From NCBI GenBank assembly GCA_037957365.1, contig JARHVA010001473.1:359501-423500 (forward strand): a stretch of 64,000 nt of DNA, written 5' to 3'. This document shows positions 39,363 to 51,716 of the stretch, one piece after another. Both the position numbers and the translations under genes were made by a program. This DNA is from Torreya grandis. Its lineage: Eukaryota > Streptophyta > Pinopsida > Cupressales > Taxaceae. Position 1 is the stretch's first letter. Every line of letters begins with the position of its first letter. The notes under the pieces were generated by a model. It ran no database searches, was not told where the DNA came from, and saw only the letters and a list, made by a program, of their open reading frames with translations.

Positions 39363-39374
39363 TGGTATCAGAGC
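39363..39374 (+). other. Intact tRNA-iMet primer site of element 3
   Basis: TGGTATCAGAGC, an exact match to the initiator-Met primer site, two bases after the LTR end. It is the best preserved of the primer sites here. Confidence 0.92.
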
Positions 39375-39429
39375 AGGTCCTTTGGAGGAAGCCTAATAGC
39401 TTGAAGGTGATCCTATGTAGGTACAAAGA

Positions 39430-40245
39430 TGGCTAAGAAATTGAAGAAAGAAAATCAATAGTGGAAGGTTGTGATCAAGGCACTTGAAGAACATATATGT
39501 ACTTTGAATAAATATGCCACATAAGATGAGAATGTTATCAATGATCTCAAGATTCAGCTAGAATATTCCAAGACAAGGTTGAGTTCAAAAGAGGATGAGT
39601 GCATTCAATTGGAAACAAAGCTTGATTCACTAAAGGATGAGCACAAACAATTTATTGTCAGGTTAAGCAAGTTTGAAGAAGATCAAAATAAGTTAGATCA
39701 GGTTAATCTTAATGAAATAAGATCAGTTAGACAACCTAATACAATAAGATATGCCAATACTTTTCATGGCTAATGTCATTTTTACTATCAATATGGTCAT
39801 ATGGCTAAATATTGTAGAAATATGAGCTCTAAGAATGATTTTGATGGTGCCTTGGAAGAAGGAGAAATTGGCCTTGGAGAAGACTTAACTCAGATCAGTC
39901 AAGAGGTATGTTGAATGATATTATTTGCTACTATTATAATAAAGTAGGACAATGATTTTACATGGTGCCTTGGAAGAAGGAGAAATTGGCCTTGGAGAAG
40001 ACTTAACTCAGATCGGTCAAGAGGTATGTTGAATGATATTATTTTCTACTATTATAATAAAGTAGGACATGTTGCCAGATTCTATAAGAATAATTTGAAG
40101 AAGCATTTTTATCCTAAATATCACTCAATGGTGTTGAGACCAAAGACTTTAAAGGTTAATCAAGATCAATGTGGATTGCCTACTACTATAAAGAAGGAAT
40201 TATATATTAATAAGATACATAAATGCCAATAGGATTTGTCCTCTA
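39430..40245 (+). pseudogene. Gag C-terminal remnant of element 3: helical part and worn zinc knuckles
   Basis: The frame starts MAKKLKKENQ (39430) and continues with a helical stretch ending KLDQVNLNEIRSVRQPN. Then NTIRYANTFHG leads to a first worn knuckle, CHFYYQYGHMAKYC (39776-39817, one Cys now Tyr). A second, FYYYNKVGHVARFY, is near 40045-40085. Compared with elements 2 and 4 the capsid part (LLRVDEVV-type) is absent, so element 3 has suffered an internal deletion or never had it. A 109-bp local duplication interrupts the frame. Confidence 0.6.
39844..40070 (+). repeat. 109-bp tandem duplication in element 3
   Basis: ATGGTGCCTTGGAAGAAGG begins copies at 39844 and 39962 (period 118), with a nine-base spacer. 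The two copies differ at about two sites only, much less than the LTRs do, so the duplication is recent. Confidence 0.88.
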
Positions 40246-40700
40246 TCTAGATAGAAAAGGAAGATCACAATCATCATCAAGCAAAAGGTATGAATGATCT
40301 TATTTATTTTAGATGTTATAGAATTGGTCAATTTTTTAGGTATTGCAAGAACATGTTTAATAAGTTCCCAAAGTAAAATAAGGGATATAGAGATCCTAGA
40401 ACATTTGAGAAAGGATAAACTCAGGTATGAAAACTAAAGATTATCAATGTTAATCACCCTAGTCCAAAGGTCGATAAGAAAGTTGCTCTAGAAGGCTACG
40501 TTATAAATCATGATAAGCTCAAGGATCAAGTAGGTAAGATGGATTCAAAAGACAAGAAGGGTCAAACTATGGTATGGAGAATTTAGGTAGTAAAGACTAA
40601 GAAGACTAATCCTGCTATGTCCAATAGTGTTGATGGATTATTTGCCAAGGTATAAAAAGAATAAAAAATAAAGGAGTGAAGAGTTTTTCTTGACAAGTCT
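40246..40700 (+). pseudogene. Further Gag tail of element 3 with a third worn knuckle
   Basis: In broken frames: FRCYRIGQFFRYCKN near 40310-40355 (a CCHC shape with Gln for His), then Lys-rich pieces such as NPAMSNSVDGLF-like sequence. No protease motif. It links the knuckles to the conserved C-terminal module. Confidence 0.5.
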
Positions 40701-40712
40701 AATGTAAATAAT

Positions 40713-41150
40713 GTGTCAACTATCCATTTAGAAAAGGAAAATCAAAAGTTTGATCATGTTGAAAATAAAGAGACCAAGCTCAAGGAGAAAACCAAAGTAC
40801 TGGATGAGGATAGTTCTAAAGTGTGTATAGATCCAAGTAAACATGCTATTATTGTTGAGCAAGTTTCATGTAAAGAACATCAGTTATCAGTATCTAGTAA
40901 TGAGATTCTAAACTACAAGGTGGATTCTTTAGATGAAATGGTATGTCATGAATTTGTGTTGTCTCCATGTGTTATATATTCTATCTTAGAAGAGAAGGAG
41001 AGTGCTATAGAAAAGGAATAAATTGTCATAGTTAAGCCGAAGAAGAAGAAGAAGAAGAAGAAGAAGAAGAAGAAGAAGAAGAAGAAATATAAATATTATA
41101 TGAGCAAGGAGGAGATAGAAGATGAGGATTTGTTTTTATTTTAGGAGCAT
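40713..41150 (+). pseudogene. Conserved C-terminal module of element 3, unknown function, with poly-Lys run
   Basis: An open frame of 102 codons includes NKETKLKEKTKVL, VEQVSCKEHQLSV, KVDSLDEMVCHEF and LSPC-IYSILEEKE. Element 4 has the same order (KVDSLDERVCHES, LSPCIVNSILEEKE). After a stop the frame goes on through a run of at least 16 Lys codons (41039-41086) and KYKYYMSKEE, matching element 4's KYKYYMTKEEKEY. Conservation between two otherwise decayed copies says it was once a real protein part. I know no family for it. Confidence 0.6.
41039..41086 (+). repeat. (AAG)16 microsatellite coding for Lys in the module frame
   Basis: Perfect AAG repeats. Element 4 has the shorter AAGAAGAATAATAAGAATAAG at the same place, so the run is a local expansion of a Lys/Asn-rich stretch. 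Confidence 0.9.
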
Positions 41151-42666
41151 TGAGGTATAGAAGGTGTCTCTATATATGCTTTTTAAGAGACTCTTTTCAA
41201 GTGGAAAAGCAAGTTTTGTTGTAGTGTTTTTTAGTTGGAACAGTCTGTAGGGTCAAATTAAAAGTGCTTAAGATGATAATGCCAATCAGAGAAGGTCTTA
41301 GGTTAAGGGGGAATAACAAGTTCATGTGCTTGTTTTAGAAGTTTGTGAAGGAGTTATAGTACAGAGTTAGATTAGGTGGTTTCAAGTGGCTTAATGAGTT
41401 TGATGAAATGTTAATAAGTTTTTGGTGATTAGAAAGTCTATGCATTTATTTATGGTGTGTTGCAGGTGTTTTTGAGGTCTGAAGGTATGTATGTGTCAAT
41501 TGAGGATTTTTGAGTGCTCTCATTTTTTTCTATTTTTGGTTTAAAGGTAAGTAGGCCTAAAAATGGGTTATAGGATGTATGGGTTCCCAAAGGATTGGAA
41601 TCTCAATTTTTAGTCTAGAAGTGTGTGATGGGTGTCTCTAAATGTTCAATAAGTTTCAAAGATGTGTGTTGACTAGAAGGAGGTTTGTTGAACCTACTTG
41701 TTTTGAGTTTCTAGGGTTTTTGGATTTACTAGAAAAGTGGTTTGCATTGTGAATTGAGATCTAAGGATTCTTAATATATTTAATGGTCCAAATGGGTGAT
41801 CAAATAAATCTTCATAAAGATTTAAAGGTTTATGGTTCTCTAGTTATTCAAGTTTTTATCAATATGGAGGGCTAATTAGCTAATAAGTTTGTGAAGGAAG
41901 TATGTTGTATAGGATGATATTGTTAATTAAAATTGGTGTGATTGAGGGGGAATATGAGAGTGATCTAGATATTAAGTTTTAGGTCCTAAAGATGCGTCTA
42001 CTAAAAATTGTGAGATCTATAAGTTTTAGGTAGGGCTACAAGGAGGCTAGACATAACTAGTTTGAAGAATATTGATTTTTTTATCATTTTTTCCAAAAGA
42101 GAAAGGTATGAGTATATGAAGGTATGTTTTCAAGTTGTTTTAGTACATGTTTCATATTTTGTATAGTGATGGTGCAGAGTTGGTGGTCATGGAAGTGTCT
42201 TGAAAAAAAAGGCTAGTAAGTCTGCATGGTGATTCTTCATGGTGTGTGGAGATATGAAGATGCTCAGAAGGTGAAATTGATCATATTTATTAGGGAGAGT
42301 CCATATTATACATTTATTGGTGAGTTTTATTTGATTTAAATTCTTTTGTGTGTTCTTTCTTCACTAGTTGTAGTGATTGATTGAAGAGAGTGTTGGCATG
42401 GAACAAGAGAAAGTTGTCAAGATAAGAAGAGGTTGGATAAAGGTAAGGGAGAGTTTGTATCATGTTTAAAAGATGGTCCTTTCTTATTTTTTATAATATT
42501 TTTAGGTCCTCAATATTATTATGTGCTCACTTAGTCATTGTGTTAAAGGGGGAGAAAGTTCTTGTTGGGAAGAAATTTCCTGCTACGGGAGTACTTTGAA
42601 GAGAGAGAATGTGAGCCATTTATTGATATAGTGATGGGTGTTGACATAAATGAAAAATGGGGAGAT
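41151..42666 (+). other. Element 3 3' untranslated region with four purine tracts
   Basis: Non-coding sequence that aligns with 54285-55756 of element 4. Purine tracts lie near 41304, 41943, 42543 and 42653, the last adjoining the 3' LTR. The distances (about 640, 600 and 110) are close to those of element 4 (about 646, 599 and 94), so both position and sequence were inherited. Confidence 0.7.
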
Positions 42667-45600
42667 TATTGGAGAGTTTTAATGATGTGTTATTAAATTT
42701 TCAAAAGTTTCCTCTTGTGTGGATGAAGTTCCTTGATAGTCTATATGACAATGACAAAGTGTGCAATGTGCTTATTCTTATATGACAAAGTGTGCAATGT
42801 ATTTGTTCTTGTATGCTTTATGTATGGTTGGATAATCTTCAGTATTGACATAGATTGGGAGGATAAAGATGAGTATAGAGGTTTGAACATGTGTAGGGGG
42901 TCTTATAATAAATGATCCATGCTTTGATATCTTGTGTACATAAGTAGAATTCATCTGGTTGATCATAATTTTCATCTAGACAATTTGGGTCCAGTGGCAG
43001 AAAAGATGAATTGGTAGTTTGTGATGTCACCATTTCCATGTGGGAAGGAGTCAAGGGGAGATGTTCATATGGTTATGATCATTGTAGTCCTTAGTTATTA
43101 TGTGACATATCTCAAGTCATGCATCAAATCATGGTCAAAGATATGATGGTGCAAAGTTGGCTTTTAAGACATATTTCATTATATTACCATACTTAGCCAA
43201 ATTTTCAAAGTGGTTAGAAAGAATTGAGTAAGCATGTTGATGAGGTCAAAATTCACACATGTGGATGTTTTAGGATAATATGATTATATGCGTTTGTTCA
43301 TTATTAGACCTAGTTTATTTATGCTTAATTCTAGATCATCCAATGTAATGCATTAGAAGATATGCTTTTGTAAAGTTGGGCTCCCAGGAAGATTGATTGT
43401 GTTTTCCCATACTTAGCCAATTTTACAGTGTGGCAGAAAGAGCCAAGTGAGAATTTTTTTTTGTGTTATATCTTGCACATGTGAAGGTTTCAAGATAATA
43501 TGATCATATGTGTTTATTCAGTTTTGAGTAGAGATCATTTGCACTAAATTTGAGATCATGCATTAAAGCGTGGCAAAAGATATGGTCGTTCAAAGTTAAC
43601 CTCTTAGGAAGATTTGGAAATTGTTGGTTCTATGATAGAAGTTGATGAGAAGGCATGTTAATGGTGTTATATTTCACATGCACAAGAGTTTTAGGGGTAA
43701 TGGGTCACATGGTTATATTCTCCTATGGAAGGAGATCATATGGTCCAAATTTGAGATATTTTAAGTAAGCACAAAAGAAGTTATTCATGTGCAAAAATGG
43801 ATAATCATTCATATTGACAAGGTCCTCATAGTCATTTTTGAAGGTGTTAAAGCTCGAGCAAGATCAATAGTACATGAGTGCTCCAAGGAGTTAGGAGGCA
43901 ACAATATGAGGATAGGTGTATGACATTTAACATCTAAGAAAAGGTACAAGATCTTGATCCAATGATGAGCAAGAATTCATATAGTTAATAGAGTAGTGAT
44001 CATTAATTGATAAAGACCTTGTTAATTTGTAGAGATTGATGGAGCGTATTAAGTCAACATTTTGAGATGGTACAAGATGAGGTCAATGTGATAGTTGTTT
44101 AATATATGGATTTAGCATTATATGCATTAAAGCTCAAACAATATCAATGGTTTAAGATTGATCTTGAGATGAGAGTCCATGAGATTTGAGCATGAAGTTG
44201 TAAGGTTAACTGTGACCATTGCCATTTGAATATTTGAATTTGTGAAGGAAAGACTAGTGTCTAGTTTTCAAACCATAAATTTTGATAGAATATAAATTTA
44301 CTCATGTAGTAAAAAGAAAAGTGATAAAGGAATTTAAGGCACATTTTTCAATATGGAATTGAATATTTGAAAGTGAATAAAAACATTATTATGGTGCTCC
44401 AAAGTTGACTATATGTTAGACTATTTTTTGTGAGTGATACAAGAAGGATTTTTAAGCTTGTATTGATGCTATTTTGATGTCTCATGATGAATTAACTATT
44501 ATAAAATGTTATAAACTCCATGAGGATGATCTATTTGGATATCTTAAGTGTGATGAATCTATTTTGAGTATGAACAATGCTTAAGAAGTTAACTGTGTGT
44601 TCATTCATGGTGATTGTGTGTATAAGGTCTGTGTTTGAGTTATTTTAGCATACACATAGATGAGATATGTTTAATGTGATCATTTGAGGATCTATTAATG
44701 GACATAAGGAGTGGACCTATATAATTGGGATTGTTCCTATGTTCATGTTTTGATTGAGGGAGTGATAATGGGTGAATAGGTCTCCATGATACCTATAAGA
44801 GCTAAAAGTGCCTTGTTTAAAAGGTGTAGTTGTTTCAAGGTGACCCATAGATTTTATGGAAAACTTATGTAGATTTTATTGAGCCTTATATTCATATGAT
44901 AGATGTATTAAAGGTTAATACATGCCTAATGTCTGACCAAGATGGTGTTGATCAAATATTGCTCTATAAATAGTAGAACCAAAGTTGGTGGGTTCTAGAT
45001 TTTTATGACTTGGAGAGGTGTGAACATTGAAGTGAAGAAGAGAAGAGGCTGAGTGTGCCCAATGGTTGGGTTGATGAACAAATTAGATTGAAGGCTATGA
45101 ATATGACCTATAGGTTATGTTTCTAATGGTAGAATAGTGCTCTTGCATGTCGAGCATGAGCGAAGAAGCCTATAGTGATCCAAAATGATGTGTTGGATGT
45201 ATTGGGTATGAACAAAGGATTTTTATTGTCTATGAGAGCTTGATATCTAGTTTGAGAGACTGATCAGAGTGTGAAAATTATGTATGACCATCTATTCATG
45301 TTATTTTTATTGTGATAGAGTTGTTGTAAGGAAGTGCAGAGTGGTCCAAAAGGTGGCTTTGGATGCATTGATTATGCAAATTTGAAGAAGAGCTTATATA
45401 ATTTGTATTTCCATCAAATTGGTAGGCAATTAGTGTTGAGGATATTATGTTCATATGTGTTATTATGGGTGCTCAACATCTAATGGGGTAGCATTCTCCT
45501 TATAAGGTGAAACTTGATAAAATATCTAGTTGTTGTGGATGCTCAACTAAATAGGGGTAGTAACTCCTTATGGAATTACAGTCTCACTAAAATTATGAAT

Positions 45601-45898
45601 GGTAGTTCCTAGATCAGTAGCTTGCTAGTCTAAATTGGTTCTTGTTTTTATAGGATAGTAGTCCAATTTTAGGTTCTAGTGGGTTTTATTACCCAAGAGG
45701 ATTTCCCATGTATGCCATGTGTTATGTGCTTGATCTTGGATTGTCTTTCTTGTACATTACTATGAATGATGTGTATGCTTCATGAATGCTTATGGTAATT
45801 GATTAAGGACATGTAAAGATTAGAATTGAAGTTAGAAATAAAATTGAAATATATGGGATTACTAATTTATCCCCCTCTTAGTGATTTTACCTCTAATA
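42667..45898 (+). repeat. Element 3, 3' LTR (3.2 kb)
   Basis: Starts TATTGGAGAGTTTTAATGATG (element 4 has TGTTGGAGAG), preceded by the last purine tract, and ends ACCTCTAATA. A 31-base TATGACAAAGTGTGCAATGT-type piece is repeated near 42745-42800. Beyond it the minus-strand gypsy gag resumes. Confidence 0.8.
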
Positions 45899-47370
45899 AT
45901 GATCTCCCCTTGACCAATTTAGCGTGTAGGTATCTGAGTCACCATTAACTAAGGATGCAGTCTCTCAGGGTAAAATACCTTCTTTCATTTGCTCTATTTA
46001 GTCCATATCTATCATAACTTATTTATACACAAAATCCACTTTAGACCTAGTTAGTGATGATACAGAAGGTTACCTACATTCATCCATTTGAAACTATAAA
46101 ACTAGTGCCTTTATGATCATGGTTCTTTAGACATATTATTTAATTATTTTCAACTTTTATCATGCTTACATTTGAAGTTGATAAAATTTATGTTTTGTAT
46201 CTCACAGTGCATTAGTATAAGATTATATAATCACCTTGAACCAGTTATTATCCCCATATGAATATGGTGAATATAGATCCTTAGGTATGACAAATGTCTT
46301 GTGACCTAATTTATTCAGGGGTATAATCATGATTTGATCCCCTTGGTGTGCTTTCAAATGATTGTGCACTTTGTTAATGGTCATTTAACCATCATAAGTC
46401 CACTCATTACCAATTAACATAGGATAGTTCCATGTCAATTACTTCAAATTCTCCTCATAATCTTAGATTATCCACTTTGATTTATACATCTTCTAGTCAA
46501 CCAATAGGCTCTACCCTACCATAGTCTATAAGGCTTAGTGTGACTAGACTATAGTTAAGTGTTGTCCATCTAATATATTCCTAGGTAGACTAAGGAATCA
46601 TATTCATAGAGTTTCTAAAATTAAATATATCATTAGCTACTTCATATCCTACCAACTCAATATCCATGTAGGAATAAATATCCTAGGGCTTCTTAGTTTT
46701 TATGTAAAAAATGACCTTGTCATTAAGTTTTTGACCTCAATTTATGCACTCCAATAAGTTATGCAAGATATTTTTAATATTTTTTGAGATATCTTCATTT
46801 CTTAGAGTAATCATAAGTTTTAAAAAGAAAATCAAGATAGTTACTACTCCCTCTTGTCTCATGATGCACACAATCTCCACATACATTTATGCATTAATGG
46901 TTGCAACATCACCCTCAAACATATGTTGTTGTTATATGTTATAAAAAACTTGGGTTTCTTGGTACATCAAGCCTTTTTACATTATAGGTTAAGTATACTT
47001 ATCCTATTGAACCTTATTTATTATTTGATCCTAAAACATTTCTAAAGGAGGTAATCCTTATTATGCATGTTGTTTCCATATAACTCATTGTATGAATGAA
47101 TTTTAATTAGGGTGAGAATTCATCATTTTTACATTACAAATAGAATTCTCTTTCCTCTACTTATCTAAAACTCAATAATATTCAGTATGGATTTGTTTTG
47201 CAAGTCTAAAATATATGTAGTATATCTACCTTTGAGGATTGCTTGGGTAGATTCATGTGAAGTGATTATATCCACCGCATAAATATCATTGAATTGGTTG
47301 ATGATATTGTTGGTTATCAGTATTATGACCTCCCTAACATCCACCATGATATCCCATTTATATTCTCCTT
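45899..47370 (-). pseudogene. Gag-protease part of the minus-strand gypsy element
   Basis: One open piece (47347-47165) reads DVREVIILITNNIINQFNDI and ILKGRYTTYILDLQNK. Decayed coding traces continue to element 3, for example NVCGDCVHHE near 46880. By position this is the gag-protease part; the protease motif was not found. Confidence 0.45.
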
Positions 47371-48749
47371 TGTTGTTTTGTAAACCCCAACCTTGTAACT
47401 ATTTCCCATCATATCTCCCTCATTGTTGATACTACACATCATATCTACCATATTATAATTGATGAGATGATAAAGCCTAATTTTATTGTTGTGGATATGG
47501 AATCATAGGTTTCCATGATGATTGGTACTAATACTATACATATGAATACATCTATCCAACTAGATCTTGGGGTTGATACTAAGGTGATGAAGGCATCCAC
47601 CCAAGATTGCCTTGTGTCACACTAGTTATTTCTACATCTATGGCTTGAATTCCCTGCTTCATAGTAGGTATCTATTATGCTTCAACTACAAATACATTAT
47701 TAATAATGCTTTATTTTCATTCCTTTAGTGCATGGTAACTTTTATCCTCATGATTTTTTGACTTAAAAAAATTTCAATACATGTTATGTGGTTTTTAAAT
47801 GTATTATTGTAAGAGGTGACATTTTGATGTCACATTTCCTACTACTCTAAATAAGTCATAAAAATATGTTTTGAATTTATTATAATCATTCATATGATGC
47901 CTTATTTACCACAATCCATACACCATATGCATAGCTTGGGTTTATTGTTTTCATGAAGCTCATCCATCTTCCTGAGAAAATCATCTATTTTTGTCTTAAT
48001 TTTAGAGATACTTGATGGAATGTCTCCATAATCCTTAATCTTCTCTACCCAAAGTGTAGTTTCTTGTGCATCAATGTAGTTTCTCATGCATCAATGTAAG
48101 TCAAGAATTGTGACTACACAATGGAAAACCTAATACTTGATTGTAGTCCCTCCACAAACCAAGAAACCTTATATTTGTCTTCTAAAAAAAAATCAATTTT
48201 GTTCATTACATTTAATAATTTGTGATCATAATCCCATAATAATTCTCTACTTCATTACCAAATCTCTGTAATATCCTGAATGGTCTAGCTTGAGAATTTT
48301 TTAATATATTTTTTAATTAACTAGTACTTAACTTGTTAAAGACTTAGGGAATTAACATCCCTTTTATAAATGAATTATAGAGCTTGGTTTATTAAACTCA
48401 CACTTTTTAACATCCTTAGTGGTCACTCCCTTACCTACCATTTCATATCACAAGTTAAAAAATATTATTCAAGATCAGAAGGCCCATCATATGGGCTCAA
48501 AGTAATAAACATTCATGTATTCACTACCATGCTTGGAAAAATTATAAATTCTACTACTAGATTATATGAACTAGTCTTTATGCATGACTTAAAAATAGTT
48601 ATGAAATAAAAACTAGCCTCATCTAACTTCTTATTTTCTATTATTTTCTTAGTTTCTATGCTAGGTTTACCAAATTTATTTATAAATAATTCAAACCAAT
48701 TTATTCCTATCCTAAACTCTGTATCTTATTTTCTCTTTGCTAAAGATAA
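47371..48749 (-). pseudogene. gag: Gag of the minus-strand Ty3/gypsy element
   Basis: From the right: LSPYDGPSDLE and then FFNL, the (Y/F)DGxxDPE signature of plant gypsy Gag, near 48510-48470, with RDLVMK further on. After frameshifts comes a helical piece, VEKIKDYGDIPSSISKIKTK, and CIWCMDCGK (47935-47905), the start of a knuckle that then breaks off. Next is a Pro/Gln/Tyr-rich part (47640-47400). Element 4 begins at 48750 and replaces the 5' end. Confidence 0.62.
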
Positions 48750-51653
48750 TGTTGGAGAGTTTTAAATGATGTCATGGAGGTACCCTAGTGAGTGGATGAA
48801 GTGCCTTGATAGTCTAAGTGACAATGACAAAGTATGCAATGTGCTTGTCCTAGTATGCTTGAAGTTTGTTTAGTTGATCTTCTATTTTGGCATGGTTAGA
48901 GACATTTAAGGATGAGTATGGAGTATTGAGCATATGTAAAAAGTCCCTAATATGTTTTATAAGATTTTATTTATTATGTGCATGAGTGGATTTTATTAGG
49001 TTGATCATTATTGTCATCTAGACATTTTAGGTCTAGTGGTAGAAAATCTGAGTAGGTAGTTTGATAACATCACCATTGCCATGTGTGGATGAGTCTGGGG
49101 AGTTGGTCATATGGTTGTGATTAAATTATTCCTTAGTTTATTTTCACTAAATTTTATATCATAAACCAAATCACATCATAAGATATACAAGTGAAAATTT
49201 GGGCTCCTAGGCATTTTGACAGTGTTTTCCCATACTTCGCCAAATTAGCAATATGGAAAGAAGAGTCAAGTAAACATTTTGATGGTAGCATATCTCAAAT
49301 GTATGTATATTTAAATATAAGGTGATTATATTATTTTGTTTAATTTTTTACCTAGTTTATTTTCACTAACTTTTAGGTAAGCGCCGAAGCACAAAAAAAG
49401 ATATGCATGTTCAAAGTTGGCCTTCTAGACATGTTTTTGACATAGTTGGCTTTGTGGTAGAAAAATTTGAGTGAGAATTTTAATGTCATTATATCTCACA
49501 TGTGTGAGGGTTGTAGGATTAGTTTTTCATATTATTTTATTTTAATATGTGAGGAGATCATATGTTCCGAATTTGATATCATGCGAGTGAGTGAGGTGAA
49601 AGTTATGACTATGCAAAGTTAGCCTTCTAGGTATATTTCAATGATCCCTATACTTAGTCTATTTTGCATGAAGATAAAGATCAGGACCAAATTAAGATAT
49701 AATGACTCATGTGAAATCATATAATTGAGATATATAGTGCATAAAAATACAAATATGTCAAAGTGTTCATTGGTTAATGAAGGTAAAGATTGAGCTCCTT
49801 ATAAAAGGATCAACGAAGCATGTTTATTTCAAAGACTCAAGAAGCAATGAGATGAGGATAAATGATTGCTGATTATGGTATAAGTGATAAAAATAAATTC
49901 AAGGGTGATAAATTTCATAATGATGGGGGTTATGACTAATATTGAATGGTGAGCATTGCATAATAAGGACCTGACTGATCCGTAGAGATTGATGGTATAT
50001 AATGAGTCAACATTGTACGATTGCATGAGATGAGGTCAACATGTTCAAGGTTTAATGTTTGGCATTGGTGAAATATGTGTTAAAGGTCAAGATTCATAAA
50101 ATAAGATCTAAGGTGTATGTTTAATCTTAACATAAATTAATTGAGATGTGATCATAGTGTCAGAGGTTTAACTATGATCGTTTGTATTTGAATATTTGAA
50201 TTTACAAAGGAAAAAACTAGTTCTCTATATTTTGGCTATATCTTTTGATCTATGTAGAGTTATACCATGGTGCAAAAAGTGAAATTGTAAAATAATCCAA
50301 GTAAATTATATAAATATATATTTTAATATTTTAAAGTGTGTATAGTTATAGTTATAAAGGTTCAAAATTGATTATGTGTTTATGCTTATTTTGCAAGTGA
50401 CCTGAGAAGGATATTTGAGCTTGTGTAGATGTTATTTCAATGTTTCATGATGAATTAGATATTGGAAAGTGTTGTAAACTACATTATTATAATATATGTG
50501 AAATATTAAGGTTTGAATAATTGTATGCAGTATGAAAAAAGGTCTATAAGTTGACTATGTAATTCTTTCACGATGATTGTGTGCACAAAATGTTGTTTGA
50601 GAAAATTATGCTTAAATAGAAGGGTGATATGTTGGTTGTTAGAACTTAAGGGTGAATTATAGATAATATGGAATGGTTATATTCTTTTTAAAGTGTTATT
50701 ATGTTCTTTTTTAATTCAACATTGTTCTAAATGGGTTAATAGATCTCTATGAGACCTATAAGAGCTACAAGGGCCTTATTAAAAGGTGTAGCTACTTAAG
50801 GATGACCCATATATGATATGGCCAACCTATGAAGATTGTATTGAGATATGTATTCATGTTATATATGAATTAAGGGTTAATTCATGCCTAATGTTAGACT
50901 AAGATGGAGATGATCATGATCTCTTTATAAATAGTAAAACTAAAGATGATGATTTCTAGACTTGAATGAGAGACTTGGAGAGAGACTTGGGAGAGATTTG
51001 AGAGAGGTTTGTGTGTGTGAATTATGGAGTGAAGGAGTGGTAGAGTTACTTGTTGATTATTTTAAGAGTATAAAATATTTAGGACTATTTTTATGACCTG
51101 TAGGTCATAATTTTGTTGGTGGAATGGTGTTTTTGTTGTTTGAGTATGAGAGAAGGTAAAAAGTGATAATCAGAGGTCCATTATCAGGTATTGAAGAAAT
51201 AAATTCATAGGTGGATGTGTTCATAAGTGGTTTTGTGGTATCTCAATATAGAATGGGGTTGAATCCTCCTTGAAAGGTGAAACTTGATAGAAGTTTGGTT
51301 AGTGTTGTAACTCATCTAGAGAGGTGTTGTAACACCTTGTGGGGTTATAGACTCATTAAATAGGGTTTATAGTTCCTTGATCAGTTGAAACTAGTCTAAA
51401 TTGGTTATTATTATTATATGATAATAGTTAAATTATAAATTTTAGTGGGTTTTCTCCCATAAGAGGGTTTCCCACATATGTCATGTGTTATGTGATTGAT
51501 CTTGCATTATCTCTCTTGCTCATTGCTATGAATAATGTGTATGCCCCATGAATGCTTATGATAACTGATTAAGTGTTTGTAAATATTGAAATTAAATTTA
51601 GAATATTTTGAATCACTTATTCATCCCTCATCTTAGTGATTATACCTCTAATA
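48750..51653 (+). repeat. Element 4, 5' LTR (2.9 kb)
   Basis: Starts TGTTGGAGAGTTTTAAATG; the 3' copy starts TGTTAGAGCTTTTTTAATG. Both share TGGATGAAGTGCCTTGATAG and TTTTGGCATGGTTAGAGACAT. It ends ACCTCTAATA before the primer site. No protein. Confidence 0.82.
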
Positions 51654-51655
51654 AT

Positions 51656-51667
51656 TGATATTAGAAT
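51656..51667 (+). other. Decayed tRNA-iMet primer site of element 4
   Basis: TGATATTAGAAT, with the same four transitions as in element 2 relative to TGGTATCAGAGC. The next bases (AGGTACTTTGG) parallel AGGTCCTTTGG of element 3. Confidence 0.7.
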
Positions 51668-51716
51668 AGGTACTTTGGTAAAGGCTTAACAACTTGATGG
51701 TGATCCAAGATACAAT

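Larger units (their letters stand above)
36389..45898 (+). mobile_element. Element 3: gag-only Sirevirus-like element inserted in the gypsy element
   Basis: Direct repeats 36389-39360 and 42667-45898 flank 3.3 kb that starts with an exact initiator-Met primer site. The internal part encodes degenerate knuckles and a conserved C-terminal module but no pol; the capsid part of Gag is also missing. Four purine tracts precede the 3' LTR, with almost the same spacing as in element 4. The 5' LTR lacks its first 240 or so bases, so no target duplication is left. The same decayed gypsy element continues on both sides. Confidence 0.78.
29100..48749 (-). mobile_element. Minus-strand non-chromovirus Ty3/gypsy element, split by element 3
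   Basis: Domains in minus-strand order are gag (48.74-45.9 kb), a pro-RT linker (36.39-35.4 kb), RT, RNase H, integrase (to 32.76 kb) and a further long decayed frame (31.95-29.2 kb). Element 3 sits between gag and the rest. No chromodomain follows integrase and the RT and integrase wording (GHEVYSF, FSGYYQI, VKVWHDRN-like) is of the Athila/Tat side of Ty3/gypsy. LTRs were not found; element 4 lies where the 5' end would be. It is thoroughly inactive. Confidence 0.7.

Noticed and set aside
39363..39374. Possible tRNA gene fragment
   Set aside because: The match is only to the primer-binding end of initiator-Met tRNA and sits exactly after an LTR, so it is a primer site.
41039..41086. Nuclear localisation signal in a host protein
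   Set aside because: The Lys run is a microsatellite within a dead retroelement frame; no host gene is present.
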